In this document: positions 40,801 through 55,800 of the stretch, one piece after another
Layout of the letters: every line of letters begins with the position of its first letter
Numbering within the stretch: position 1 is the stretch's first letter
Source of the DNA: Trachythela sp. YZ-2020
Lineage: Eukaryota > Cnidaria > Anthozoa > Malacalcyonacea > Clavulariidae
Length of the DNA stretch: 64,000 bases
NCBI GenBank assembly: GCA_016169945.1
Contig: JADLSH010000236.1
Coordinates: 3,892,001-3,956,000, forward strand
Reading direction: 5' to 3'
Translations under genes and position numbers: made by a program
The notes under the pieces: generated by a model
What the model was told of the DNA's origin: nothing
Database searches by the model: none
Seen by the model: the letters and a program-made list of their open reading frames with translations, nothing else

Positions 40801-43800
40801 TACAATTTACCGGAAAGATAGGGATTTTCAAAAACGTGGAGGAGGAGTTTTACTTGCTTTGAAAGAAAACATAGCAGCTGAACATTTCAATTCAGCCTGA
40901 ATAAATTAGAAATTACAAGTGTTCTCATCAAATCATTAAACAAAAATATTCTTGTCTCCGTTTGTTATCGTCCACCTCATGCTGGAAATGAATTTATTCA
41001 ACAATTAAATGAATTTTTCAAGTATTTGGCTGATCACAAAATAAAAGATTTGATCTTAATTGGAGACTTCAACTTTCCTTCAATTACCTGGGTAGATGGG
41101 TCGGGCTTTTCAAATATTTCACCGGAAATTAGCTTTATTGATTCTATTAATGAAGCTGGACTTTTTCAACTTGTAACTTCACAAACACGCAGCCAAAATA
41201 TGATTGATTTAATTATTGTTAATGATGAACAAATTATTAATAATATCGACGTTACTAATGATCCTTCAAACTGCATACGATCAGATCACAAAGCTATTAC
41301 TTTTGATATGAATATTAGAGCAAAAACGAAACAACAAGTAAAACGAACAGTATACAACTACAAAAAGGGAGATTTTAACGGTCTGCGTGAAGCTTTAAAC
41401 CAGCTATCTTTAATTGACATTGTGTCAGGTGAGAATGACGTTGACATTGCGTGGACGAAATGGAAAGACGCATTTATTGCTGCTGTTGATAATTTCATAC
41501 CAAATTTACAGCAAACTCTAAATATTCTCCACCATATATTACTAGTGATCTCATGCATGAAATTCGGAAAAAGGAAACACTAAGAAAAAAGGCGAAAAAA
41601 CCCAATCGTCCTGAACTGTGGGAGAGATTTCGAGAGTCTCGGCGGATGATTAAGTCTGAGATACGGAAAAGAAAGCGCGAGTGCATCCAAGGACTAGCTG
41701 TGGTCGGTGCGAGATAACTCGAAAGAATTTTGGCGTTTCTTCAAACATAAATCCAACAAATCTTCCTTCCCTGAGACAATGACAGTCTTGCCTGAGACAA
41801 ATACAGTTTCAGACGAAGAAGTATTGCATTTTCTGTCCGGCCTACACACCACCAAAACCACTGGACCTGATGGAATATCTGCAAGATTATTAAGAGAGTG
41901 TGCTAAATCCTGGCACCATCTCTAACGGAACTTTTTAATATGTCGTTTGCTCATGGTAAAGTTCCCAGCGAGTGGAAAACGAGCTAACGTCGTTCCTGTA
42001 CCGAAGAAAGATGACCTTTATGAAATCAGTAACTATCGACCAATTTCACTTCGTGCATAATCTCCAAAGTTCTTGAACATATAGTTCATAGAAACGTATA
42101 TGAATTGATCAAACCTTCGCTTCATGATCTTCAACATGGTTTCCGCCCACACCGGCAGATCTTGCATAACACAATTACTGGAGGTTCTTCATGATATCGG
42201 TAAGAACTTGGATTCCGGCAAAACAACCGAAGTCACTTACTTGGACTTCTCAAAAGCTTTCGATTCTGTCTCGCATCCACATCATCTTCATAAACTTCGA
42301 CATCATGGTATATCTGGCTCTTTACTCAACTGGTTTTCTGACTGCTTAAGCTCAAGAAAACAACGTGTTGTAGTTGATGGTGTATCCTCTTCCTTTCTTC
42401 AAGTCACCTCAGGTGTTCCACAAGGTAGTGTTGTCGGCCCACTTCTCTTCATTATTTATGTCAATGATATTCCTAATGCAATTGTTCACAATAAGACTCC
42501 AATGTTTGCAGACGACAGTAAGTGCTACAGAGAAATCATCACTTCCAACGATGAACAATTGCTCCAACAAGAGCTAAACACTCTGAATGCGTGGTCTGTC
42601 AAATGGGAACTCCGCTTTAATGTGGAAAAATGTAGTGTGATGCGCTTCACATGAAAAAAGAATCTCGTCCCACCAGTCAGCTATCACCTTGACAATAATA
42701 TAATAAAGAGCGCAAATACCCAAAAAGGTCTTGGTATCTATATCAGTGATGACTTAAAGTAGTCTTATCACATTGCTCATGTTATAGCTAAAGTAAATCG
42801 TATGCTTGGTTTTTTAAGACGACATTGTACACAACTCACCAACATCCACTGTCGTCGATTACTCTATTTAACTTTGGTAAGATCTCACCTGTCCTATGGC
42901 AGTGAAATCTGGTCACCCCAAAGATCATCACGTGACTTAGTCATTTTAGAAGGCGTTCAGAGACGTGCAACAAAATGTATATCGTAAGACTACAATTAAT
43001 CGTATTCTTCCCGATTAAAATCTCTAAAACTACTTCCGATCTCGTACTGGTTTGAACTCAAAGATCTTACTTTATACTACAAGTGAAAATCCGGTGCATA
43101 CGAAATTTATATCGATCAAAAAACAAGTCAAACATTTTCTCGCTCTACTAGTACCCTTAAGTTCATCTGATCAACTCAGACCTAACTTTTGTAAAACCTC
43201 GTCCTTCAGATCCTTCTACTTCAACAGAATTATACTTCTCTGGAATAATCTACCCTCTGATATCAAGTCATCATCCTCGTATGCAGTTTTTAAAGCTAAA
43301 CTTCATGAATATTATTTTACAAAACTAAATTCGGATTTTAAAGTTGACCGAACAAGAACATGGAAAACATTTTGTGTGAAATGCCGCTCGAAGAATATCA
43401 ATTGCTGTTCGTAGTTTGTCTTGTGTAGTTTGTTCTTACATGTTTTGTCTGTTGTGTATAAGTAGATTAATATGTTGTGTATTTTGTGTTGTTATTGACT
43501 ATATTGGTGTTGAATGGATGGACTTAATATGGGATCTCAGTCCTGTTGTCCAATCCTTCAATCATATCTTTTCATGTTTTGTTTTTGTTGGTTTTTTTTT
43601 ATGTAATATGATTGTTAATGCGAATGAATTGCCTTCATTGGTGTTTTCCGCAAAAACAAAATAACTATATTTTGCGCCATACAAACCTATAAACTGACCT
43701 AAGTAGACACTTACTCAATTTAATTGTTTATCGTGTTTTCTAACACACAGAACAAACTATATTTAAGAATTATTTCAAAAAGAACGACTCGCTGAATCAA

Positions 43801-46800
43801 GTTTCTATGCCATCAGGTGTAAAGGTTAAATTTCAATTGAACGAAGCATTATTTAAGAATGTTTCTGATCAATAACGAACTACCTATAGAAATATCTCTG
43901 CGGTTGAGATTTACAATTCGATAAAGCTTCTATTAAACCATAAAACGTAGAATAAAATGTTGTTTGTCTCGTAACAGTCTGTAGTATCTATAACAACTGT
44001 TACAGTACCTGCAATATTACCTCCACTTGTAGGTAAGGAGGTAGGGGGGAGGGGGGGAGGGGGGTATAAGAAAAGTGGCACTTTGACTTTTTCGAGTAGA
44101 ACTTTGTTTACTCCGAAAAACGCGTGCATCATATATACACTTTTTATTAGACCGCGTATATATTTCAAATTTATCTGATTAAAATTTAGGCCATTAACAT
44201 AAAAAGTAACTTTATCGCTTCATTTTTAGGCACTTTCCTAAGATCGGGTGATGTATTAGAGCATTCAGATGAAAAGGTTTGTATCTGAAAAACATTTTCG
44301 TGGCTTTTAAAAAGCGATTAAATGATAAGATGGTAGTGTCCTATCCACTGAAAAGTATAAAAAAAATTTTGCAGGAAGAAAATGTGAAAAGAATGAAACT
44401 TGATAGTGAAAGTGCATCTTCTCGTTATATTCCCAAAGTAGAAGAAGTGTACAGTATATGTAATGCCAGGATTCCTTATCTTATTTTATGTAATGAGGTG
44501 AGTGGAGAAATTCAGATTGTTAAATTTTGTGAATAATTGTGCTTAATTCTTGAAAACCGTTTGCGTCTACAGTGTGCTGAAATCGTTCCTAATAATATAG
44601 ATGTTGTCGAATTCCTTCACCGTCTTTGGACCATCCCTCGAGTGCAACGAGGTCTATAGACTCCATACTTATCTGGAAATGTCCAGTCGAGGGCATGATC
44701 GCTGAGATCATAGAATCCAGAAGACGTTCATTGTCTTCTGGATTGTGTATGCTGAGATATATCCATGCTTGGAGTATTTAATATTTGTCATAGTTATGAT
44801 GGGTTGTTGATATATTGGTTTGTATTTTGCAGTTCAACAAGGCCAAAATTCCTTATCTTGAGGTCTACAAGGATAATGTAGATCTTTCTGTGAGAATTCT
44901 GGATCTTCCAACACCAACAAACTGTGATATGAAAGTTGTTAAACAATTGAAGAAAAATCTTCTTGACTGTACTGTATCACATGACACCAATAATGGTAGC
45001 CAGTGGATATTCAAGCTTATCATGGCAAACCCTCCCTTCAAGAATAACCAACCTAATGCCTCGCAGCATGTTTTGCTTTATTATAAATCTGGAAGCAAAA
45101 GTCGAGAGGAGACACGAGAGGATTATAGTGATAAATATGTATGGAACAAGTTCTTGGATGATTGGAAATCTATATGTCAGTTGTATACACACGCCAAGGA
45201 ATTTGATGAGTATTTAGAAGGTGGGTTGGGTAAGCACGACTTTTGCTCGTTACCATTGTCAATTTTTGTAGTCCCTGGATCTTTGCAAGATTTTAATAAG
45301 TATTACCGTATAGTTTCCCGTTACGTTCGCACACAATAGCCGTAGGGGCCCGGGGCATAGTAAAATCCAAACTCCTCTATTGTCGGGGGGATCGCTACTT
45401 TCGTGAATTTTTAAGATGGTGAAAAGATCAACTTTTCTTTTTTGGGGGAAGGGCTTTATTTTTGGAATTCTACGATATGATGCTTGTTGACGTCATTATA
45501 TAAAATGAGTCTTAACTTCATATCTGTATTGTATTCAATCAAGTGTGTTCAATACTTTAAAGACAGAGCAAATACAGTCTGTAGTACAGAAGGGCTTATC
45601 ACAAAATCTTTGATGTTGCAATTGTCAGTTTAATGCATGAGGGCTATCTTCATGAATCGCCTGAACATCGCCTTGTGTAAAACTGACAATTACGATATCA
45701 CTTGTCAAACATTTTGAGGTAAGCCCATCTATCTAGTATTCATATATACTACACAAAACGAAATAAATGAATATTTCAAACACAATAAACCACTAGAATG
45801 TGTTTCTGGACCTAAAAAAAGCATTTGATACTGTCGACCATAACATACTTTTAAACAAAATAGCAAGTTATGGAATAAAAGGAACAGCGCATCGCTGGCT
45901 GGAGTCGTATCTATCAAATAGGACCCAGTACTGTTGTGTGAATGGTAATACATCAAGCCCATCAATTATGAAAACAGGCATACCGCAAGGCTCTGGTTTA
46001 GGCCCATTGCTATTTTTAATTTACATCAATGACTTACCAAAGTGTCTAAACAGGGCAAAAGCAGACATGTTTGCAGACGATACCCAAATTGCAACAACAA
46101 GTGATGATATTAAAGTAATTGAAGAAACATTGAATGGCGATTTAAACAATGTTGCAAATTGGCTATCCGCAAATAAATTAACTTTAAACAACAGTAAAAC
46201 CGAATATATGATAATTGGTACCAAGAAAAGGCTTAGCCAAGTAACTTTTGATCCGGTTATCAATGTTGGTAATTTAGAAATTAAACGAGTTAAAACGACA
46301 AAATCGTTGGGCCTAATGATAGATGAGTCTCTAAGCTGGTCAGCGCAGGTCGAACACATTTCAAAAAAGGTCACTTCAGGCCTCGGTATACTCAGACGAC
46401 TTCGAGATACAATTGAATACAATACCCTAATAACAATATACCAATCCATAATCCAACCTTACTTCGATTATTGTGCTCAAGTGTGGGGTTGTCTAGGGAA
46501 AACATTAGCAGATAAACTACAAAAGTTACAGAGCAGGGCGTTTCGAATAATCACACGTGAGAATTACACGACACGATCAGCTGACATATTAAGTAAGCTA
46601 GGAGTTCCCAACCTCGAAAAACGAAGGATACAACAACTTTCAATTTTCATGTATAAGGTAAAAAACAAAATGGTTCCTGATTATTTGTGTGATATGTTTA
46701 CAAATATTAGTGACGTACACGAGCATAACACAAGACAATCGAGAGCCAATTTGACATTACCTAAACCAAAAACAAACAATATGAAAAATGCATTCTCATA

Positions 46801-49800
46801 TAGAGGGGCGGAAGTCTGGAACTACCTTTCTTCATCACAAAAGTCCTCGGAAACTATTGCTAATTTTAAATCTAACATAAAACGTGCATGTTAATATTAA
46901 GTATCATATTCATTTTCCCTTTGTTGTTATCTATAGTTATAATAACCTTCTTGTAAATATCGTAATTCATATTTTTACTAGTGTAAGCACGGCCGGTTGG
47001 AAGATCACCTTTTTCTTTTCTTTGTACATAATTATTTTATAAGGTGAAATTGTACCGTGTTGAAATATAGTTCATAATAATAATAATAATAATAATAGAA
47101 TAGTCCTGCTCTTGATATCGCTCACCGCTAATATTTGCTATTATTGATATTTTTCCAGATTCACGTTGTAATCTGCCCAACATTTGTTCTGTTCATTCCT
47201 TTTCTTACAAAGAATTGGTTATTGCCTATGGTCCTGGTTTTCAAAATCTAGTAAGATACTCTATTACTTTTATTGGTCATTTAAGCATATCCTTCTGTAA
47301 AACGAAACTTTGATTGCCTCTTTGATAGTCGGGTGAGCTCCATAATCGTTGGAGTGGAGGCAGGAGCATGACAATGTGTTTGTCAATGAGAGAGAAAGGA
47401 TTTTGAAAATATTATTTTCAGAAATATACCGTTAACCGCTTCAGTTTTAGTTTATGGTAAATTTTCTATTAGGGTCTGTTTATATGAGAGGCTGGACGGG
47501 ACGTTTGCCGGGACGGGACGATGATCGGGATCCCGGCATGTATATATCTTTATAATATTTTCCGCGTTCTGTTTATATGGAAGCGGGACGTTTTTCGTCC
47601 CGTCCCGCCTAGGACGTTTTTCGCCATATAAACGCTCCATCCCGCCTACCGGGACAATATTATGCTGACATTGCATTATTTGATCACTCTCATATGACAT
47701 CTGAACAGTCAAATCTTTCAAAATGGCGTCCTACAACAACAAAACAATATTCCCGGGTATTTCCGCGAGAAAATGTCCCGTGTATACAAAACAATCGCAT
47801 AAACGCGGGATAAAAAATGTCCCGTCCCGGCAAACGTCCCGTCCCGGCAAACGTCTCGTCCCGGCAAACGTCCCGTCCCGGCAAACGTCCCGTCCCGCCT
47901 CTCATATAAACAGGCCCTTAGTAGGCCAGTTTATGACTTTGATAACGAGGAAAAACATTGAAACATTAACAACTTAATTAACAAGTTTCCATTTGTTGTG
48001 GATGCTGAGTTTGTAGACGAAATTCTACAGAAAATATATCCACCCCAAGGGCTTGTTGTTCAAAGATAATGCATTAGCGCGGTTTAAAATATACCTTTTG
48101 GTTTGTGTGTTTCGGCATGGCTTTAGTCAAGCCAAAGAAGATTTGTGGAAATGAGTTGCTAAGCCTACATGCACGTTGTTGAGGCCTAATTCCACGACGG
48201 CGAAATTCTTCACGAGAGATAGTGGCTGCGAAATATTTTGTGAATAAATTTCGCATGCACAGTGTGATTCTATTGAATTTTCTCACTTTTTTAGCTTTTG
48301 TAGTGAGTAGGACTAACTTTTACTCACTGACGAAGGAAAATGTTTTCTCGCGAAGCCTGATTTGTCTTTACTGCGCATGCGTCAATTCGTTTCGCCGAGA
48401 AAAAAAAATACACTTGTAGAATCAGGCCTTAAGCCGGAAAGTTTGCTGTGACATTTTGAATTGAGTAGCTTTGAGCTTATCAGCTTTTGAAAAACTGGAC
48501 CCATATACTTCTTACTGCACGCACATGTACAGTAATATTATGTCGTATACCTTTCCAGGTTACTGTCAAATGGTCTGTCGTTGAAAAAGCCTTTACTTTC
48601 TCATTCTCTCACATTGGAGGTGAAACCTCTGGCCATCAACATGAAATGATAAAGAAAGTTCTTCAAAATGAATTTTCTAAACATTACAATCTTGCCTATG
48701 TCATTCAGGTAAGTAGAGATATATGATTATCATTTTAGTGAGTTCATTTACAGCATATAGAAGACGTGTTTACTTTATTTATCTCTTTAACGTCGCCAAA
48801 TATAAACATGCAATAATGATACTAATATACTTTAAATACACCAAAACATATACATTAAACACTAACAATGAATGATGGGGACACCACAATAGTAAAAACC
48901 AATTACAGTTAACATGTCTTTGGTCATGACCAGCACACTTCCTGAATTTTCTTGAGTGGACACGAGTGAACGGGGTCAAGGCTGTCAATGAAAACTATTC
49001 AATTTACTAAAATGATATTGTCAGACTCAAGTTCAAGCTATTGTTTCCTGTGCACTCAAAAAAATTAGGGAAGTGTCTGTAGAGATTTGTAATGCGAAGT
49101 GAAGAAATGGATCATGATAGTGAAACTCCTTCTCGGAGGCCTCATTTCCTGGTATATATAATCTATGCAACTCAGAAACTCAGATATACTATAAAGCCAG
49201 TCATGCGCATATATTATACTACTATCCTCTGTCATCTGAGATTTTGTAGCTCAATGATTAGAGAGTCTGTGCGGTTATCAGGAGGTTGCGTGGTTCGATT
49301 CTCGTTAGGACTCAGACGTTTTCTGAGATATAAGCTTGATACGCATGCGCAAAAAATCTAATAACAGTGCGGACGTAAATTTCCTATTGATACCCGTTTA
49401 TTTTTTCGTTTAGATTCTTCACGAGACATGTGCGCCATTTTATTCCTTATCAAAACTGCCAACTACACTACGCCTGGTAGGTTCATCTTAAAATGTATTA
49501 TTTTAAGTCGAAAAAAATCTGACAAACGTTAACCTACAAGTCCTCACTATTCATCTCTAATTATATCTATGCATGATGATGCATCTTAAGTCAATATTCA
49601 ATAAAGCAAAATCTGACAAACGTTAACCTACAAGACAACTCACTATTCATCTCTAATTATATCTATGCATGATGATGCATCTTAAGTCAATATTCAATAA
49701 AGCATAAAATTCAAAAGCTTTTTCCATCCCGACTTTAACAGGCTACAACATGAAACACATACTTCATGGGTGTAAACACTGGTACGTTATACATGTATAG

Positions 49801-52800
49801 ATATATTACATGAATCGTATTTCAGTTGGCTCCTCTTATCAATGACTACTAGTTACTGTTCACGCTACCCTGCACGCTACTGAAACTAGTAATTTTTAGC
49901 AAATACAATCAGTGGCATAATTTGTGAATAAATCGGGCTAACAAGGATTGTATTAGCCTGCGTGGCAGACGGTGTACCCGCCCATTTCCCCTGTTCAATA
50001 TTACGAGACCAAGATGAATTCAAATAGTTATAGCTGCATCCCATGTTCCATTGTTGGAAATAAATCGTACATACTATGTATAAAAAACAATTCATTTCTA
50101 AAAAGTTTAATTCTTGATCTTTTTAGTTCCGTGGATCAAATATAAGTCCAGCGTTTACCGTTCTTCCCCAGTCCTCTAGTTGCGCGAGATTGTCGTTTAA
50201 AGATTACTACATGTTAGAATTCAATTTCCGCTCGAAACAACTGGTGTCTGTAAGAGGTAAATACTTTTATAAAATAACATGTTTACTACGCGAGCTGTGA
50301 TTGGTCAATACCCGTGCAGGATGAGACAATCATGCACGGAACATTTTAGGCGCTTCGCGGGGTTTTTAAAATGTCCGTTGTTTCTTTGTCGTTATTTTAT
50401 AAAATAATTACCAAATGGTTTTCCGTGCAGGATTGTGTGATCCTAACACTTGGGATGTTGCTCGACTTTCCGAAAGCTAAAAAATACTCGCCTATCGGCT
50501 CGTATTTTTTTACGCTTTCAGAAATTCTCGCAACATCACGCGTGTTAGGATCACGCAATCCTGCACGGAAAACCATTCGGTAATCATTTAGTATTTGCGA
50601 GAAAACAACAACTCACTCACCAAACAAATTTATGTAAGATATGGCAAGAAAAGTGTTGATAAAATATACATGAAGTATATTTGACGATCAGAACACAATT
50701 CTGAAATTTTAACGTTCACATATTCAATATATAAATTGGAGCGTATACCATAATGTACACTCTAGCCTCGACTTCATTTGTTTGAAAACAGACAGAAATT
50801 AAGACTGAATAAGATATTTAACACTATACTTTATTGAACGCTATACAAAAGACTGAATAATGTTCGAAAGAAATTGAAGAATGAGGTGCATGTATAGGGC
50901 ACGCTTTAGTAATTCTGCAAATGGTTTATGAACAAACCCGACAATCACCAATGTATTCCAATGAACAGTATATTTCACGTGTGATTTATTTTCTGAAATA
51001 TTTGTTTAGACTGTGCACATTATAAACTATTTCTGGACAAGTTTCAAGCTCCAATACAGCCAATTCATAATTTGAAGGTAAGGTTTGTCTTAGTATAAGA
51101 AATGGCTTTTCCCTGCATATATATAGCTATCGATAATGATATCATATAAGAACTAAAAACCTTAAGAGCGATGTGGTGATGTTCAGGTAGAATTTTACTT
51201 AATAGCTTGTAAAGAAACGAAACGTTTTTCAGAACATAGAGCATTCTTGTACGCTAATTATAGTTCACAGAAACCAGGTGTAATGTTTCGTTGATTTAAA
51301 CTTAAGTAAATGAATGTTGTTCCCGACCCAACGTTTCGATCACATTAGTATATACTCGAGGTACGACGATAGCTATCACACAAGAGTATCTTTAACTTGT
51401 TGGACGGTGACATCATCCTTCGAGTATCGATCACCCCCAGCTGATGAAGACAAGGAGTGTCGAAACGTTAGGTTGTGAATGTACATTTTCCAGGGATTGC
51501 ATTTATTTACTCCAACTACTAGGTGATCTGGAAACACGGAAAAGGACTGGGAATAGTCGTCAAATAGAAAACCATTTTCAGATTCAAATTGCTAAATATC
51601 TCGTGAAATATATTTCATTTTGTTACTAAATTTGTCATGGACTTGTGGTTTCCATCATTAAACATAGTGACAAAGTTTCAAATAGATTCATAAAAGAAAC
51701 AGAAATAAACAACTAAACAAGTGATTAAATACAGAAAAATGGATTTCTATTCTGTTGCCAATCTCGTATCCAAAGGATCGCAGGCTCGGGGTACGAGATT
51801 GTTCTGTTGCTAGTTCCAGACCCTTTGCTCTCCGCCAGATTATGACCTGGTAGAGTAGCGAGGGAAAAGCGAGGAAAAACATGTCTGATTTCACTATTAT
51901 TATTTCTCGTGTGAGTCACTTCAATAAAAGTTTCACTTAATCCTGCTTCTTTCTCTCAGGTGTTTTTACAGCAATATAACGATGGACATACAGAAAATGC
52001 AACGAAAAACGTCTATGCCTTAAACTGGGAGTCGTTAACAACATCATCGTTAGCTAATCTAGCCCTAGGACCACGTTTTGAAAATGCTCAAAGGTATTTT
52101 ATATAACCTACTTTAATGTATGTAGCTTCATTTGTATACTGTGTATATAGTATGCCATGATATTTCGTGACATGGTATGATTTATGGTATTGTGTTATGA
52201 TATTTTTGTATGGTGTTGTGTGGTATAGTATGGTTGTTGTAGCATAAGCTGAACAGTGTACATCACTAAATAGACGTACGAATTAAATGAACATTAAAAT
52301 ACTGTAACATTAAAAGATCATTGATTCTTTAGCACTAGAGTAAGGTTGTGATATTTTTACTGTTTTTAGACCATCATATCCGACTGGATACAATGAGCTA
52401 CGTTCGAGTCCTGCTATTTCTTCATCGAAACATGGTATGTATTGAATCATGCCAGTTTATACTGTTTAATAACTATTTATGGATCCAAGTCAGGCATTGT
52501 GAGCGCCGCAACGAGAACTTTAATTGTTTTCCACCCGAAGGTTAAGCCGAATTCAGTGATCTAACGTAATGCTTGCCGGGGGTAAGGTAATATTTAGGCT
52601 GAGGCGGTTTTGAAAAATAACCGAAACCGATAACCGTAAAGAAATAACCGAAGTAACCGACTCAACCGAGTCTTTTGAACAATTATATTATGACAGAAAA
52701 CACGCTCCTGTGACTGAATTGTTAATCTATGACGGGGACGTGACGAAAAAAACAGTCGCTAATGTTTGGACACCAGTTTTAATTTGTTTTTCTCGCGTAT

Positions 52801-55800
52801 CATACCGTCAATAACAGTGGGCAAACGATCGCGCGGTGTGGTGACCGTGCTACAGACGGCAGTATATTCTCTGGCCTTTTTATACTTGTAAATGCTCCAA
52901 GGCCATACTTTCTTTTTTTGCTGACCGTTCTGGAATGCATTTGAATCGTCCATTTCTTCGTCTGATTGGAAAAAAACCAGCTTCTCTGAGAAGTCTCTCT
53001 AGAACCACGTGAACTTCCGATGGCGTACCGCGTAGCTTCGTTGTCACCGGATCTCTTAGAACGTTGGACATAGTTTTTAAATACATTTGAGACGTTAACA
53101 AAACTTGTCCTTCATTCATTTCTATTTCAACACACACAGCACTGGGTTTTTCTTTTAATTCTGAATCTGTATTTCGGTTAGTCGGTTATCTCAAAATAAG
53201 GAAACCGGAGTAACCGATCTTTAAAAATAACCGATTCATTCCGGTTAACCGATTAACCGCCTCAGCCTAGTAATATTATCACGGGCATGCTTCTTCTTGG
53301 TTGCAACAGTTACATTTGCCTCAAAGAAATGAATAACAACTGGTTGGTTTAACGCCCAAATTATATAGAGTTAAGCAAAATGTCTAGTTTGCCAAGTTTT
53401 GTGCAAAGCAAACTCGTAAAGCAAATGATTATTTATTTCTGTTATTTACGGGTGCTGCATGAAGGTGAGTAAGATCTGGCGGTAAGTTAATTTAATTTAG
53501 GGCAAGCAATTTTCCTAAACTTAAAAAGTTTCATTATATATGCTTGACCTAAACTTGAACTGAAAACAAGTAGCCAAAGAGTTTCGTAACACTCCTTCTC
53601 CTGGAATTATAAAGGAAATATTGCGTCGGTAATTTCGGCAAAAAGTCCTACTACTAGAATGTGTAAGATACGAACTTTAAGGTGTCGTCATGGTTTAATA
53701 TTGATATATCTGTTTCAGGTCTCGTTCCACGTTTGATGCCGTTATCTTCACTCAATTTCCCTGTACCATCACCTGCTATACCAATGTCACCTACAGTCAC
53801 CAACTTTCTAACTGCCCCAGTACCTGCAGCTAGTACCAGCACATATAGATCTGCACCATCACCTGCCTCATATTTTAACGCTATTCCTTCGCCAGCAACA
53901 CCGTATCAATTTCCTATTACGTCACCAGCTACACCTCAGACTGGTGTCCCGTCCCCCGCCGTGCTCGCCACATCACCGGGAAGTACTTCATGGTCGCCAC
54001 AGATACCTAGTTCAAATACTCATCATCAGAGAATACCGTGAGTACTTAGATAAAAAAACTAACTGAATTTACACTGGATAGCTCTATCAGTTTTAAACTG
54101 TTCTTCCTTGAAGTCCAGTAAGAGCCTTCCCTTATAGGTCCAGTGTTAGTACAGGAGGACACCTAAACTAAACTAACTGGATTTGTACTGAATAGCTCCA
54201 TCAGTTTTTAAATGTCGTCCCTAGAAGTCCAGTGAGAGCCATCACTTATAGTTCGTTAATCGTTCGTTAAAGTTATTGTTCGTTAATCCGTGCATGCATG
54301 CAGTGTTTGCTTATTACTACAGTATATCTCTTTAGTGCTAGCTATAATTTAAGTTGTTAAATTATGTATGACTCATCAAACTAATAATGAATCACTTTAT
54401 TTCCCAGTGGTAACCAAAGGATGGCACTACCAGCCCAGCCTCAAGCAGCGAGTTCCTCACAACAGTCAATACCTCAGGCTGCACATGTAAATCAAGCACG
54501 ACGTATTTCAAGCTGGGCAGCTATTCGTCCATTACTCGTATCTCATGCTTGTTTTGATAAAATAATGACTCCGACAATTGTGAACGCAATTGGAGGACAT
54601 AAAGTTCTCGTCACACCACTTGAACAGTTCTTGTCCTGTCATTTGTTGTTGATTTATTTCAAGAAAGTTATCGCTCCCAAGTTTGGAAAAACTCTGGTAA
54701 GTGAAAGAGTGTTTTCTTTTAACTTATGAGAGAATGAATAAATGGAAACGTGACACTGGAACCCAACTGGATATAATTGATTTGATGTGTATAAACTTCT
54801 GAAGACAACAAACAAAACTAGTGGAGCTGGATAATATTTGTTTTTTAGATACAACTCAGAGGCAAAGCTGATTTAAGTGGATTTGTTTTTAAAACATCAA
54901 ATTTTAAATTATCAGTGATTCTAGACGCCGCAACATTTACATCACTTCGTTTAGATGTTCAACCATCACCTGGTCAAGGTAAAATATAATAAGTTCTTTG
55001 TAAAATACTCATGTTTCGCTGAGTACGTGTGGCATGTCGGGACGGGATCCCCTTCGCTTTAAAGCGCCTTGGTAAAAGGTTCTGTAGTATACCCTGTAGT
55101 GAACTATTGCAAGTATACCCTGTAGTGAACTGTTGCAAGTATACCCTGTAGTGAACTGTTGCAAGTATACCCTGTAGTGAACTGTTGCAAGTATACCCTG
55201 TAATGAACTGTTGCAAGTATACCCTGTAGTGAACTGTTGCAAGTATACCCCGTAGTGAACTGTTGCAAGTAAAGGATGTAGTGAACTGTTGCAAGTATAC
55301 CCTGTAAGTACTAGCCGTGGTTTGAATACGAAAAGAAAAATAATCGACCAAGAATTTCAATACATTTTCTTCGAGTAAACACGCTCGACGTAATATAGTC
55401 TTATAGTAGATACACGACATCTGGCCCTTGTGACATCGTTGTTATTTGGAATAAGGTCTACAGCCAATACTCTGTTCGGAGACGAATTATACGGTGACTT
55501 TAATTTATTGTTCTGCTTCCAGCGAAATCAGTTATGACGGACCATGACGTTATTGATCTATCAATATTTTAATTATTTTTAGAGAATTTATGGAAAAAAG
55601 AAGAACTTCAAGACCTTGAAAAGTTTTTCGAATTAAAGGTGATGTACACAGTTTAACTTACTTGATGCCTAAGTAAATCAATGTGGGGAAAAGTACATTC
55701 TGATATTCGTATAATTTCACGTTGATTTTCTTTTCTTTAGGTTGTTTCTTATCCTTACAAACTGAACAACCTGACGTCGTTTCTAAAAATAATTTCAGCC

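Noticed and set aside
52759..53137. hAT transposase or BED-finger gene inside the 675-bp element
   Set aside because: The ORFs are short and show no complete zinc-finger ligand set or catalytic motif. They may be relics, but I cannot support the call.
54974..55420. Minus-strand ORF of 148 codons with repeated [15 protein letters not shown] units
   Set aside because: It runs through the 26-bp minisatellite; its regularity comes from the DNA repeat and not from a protein family.
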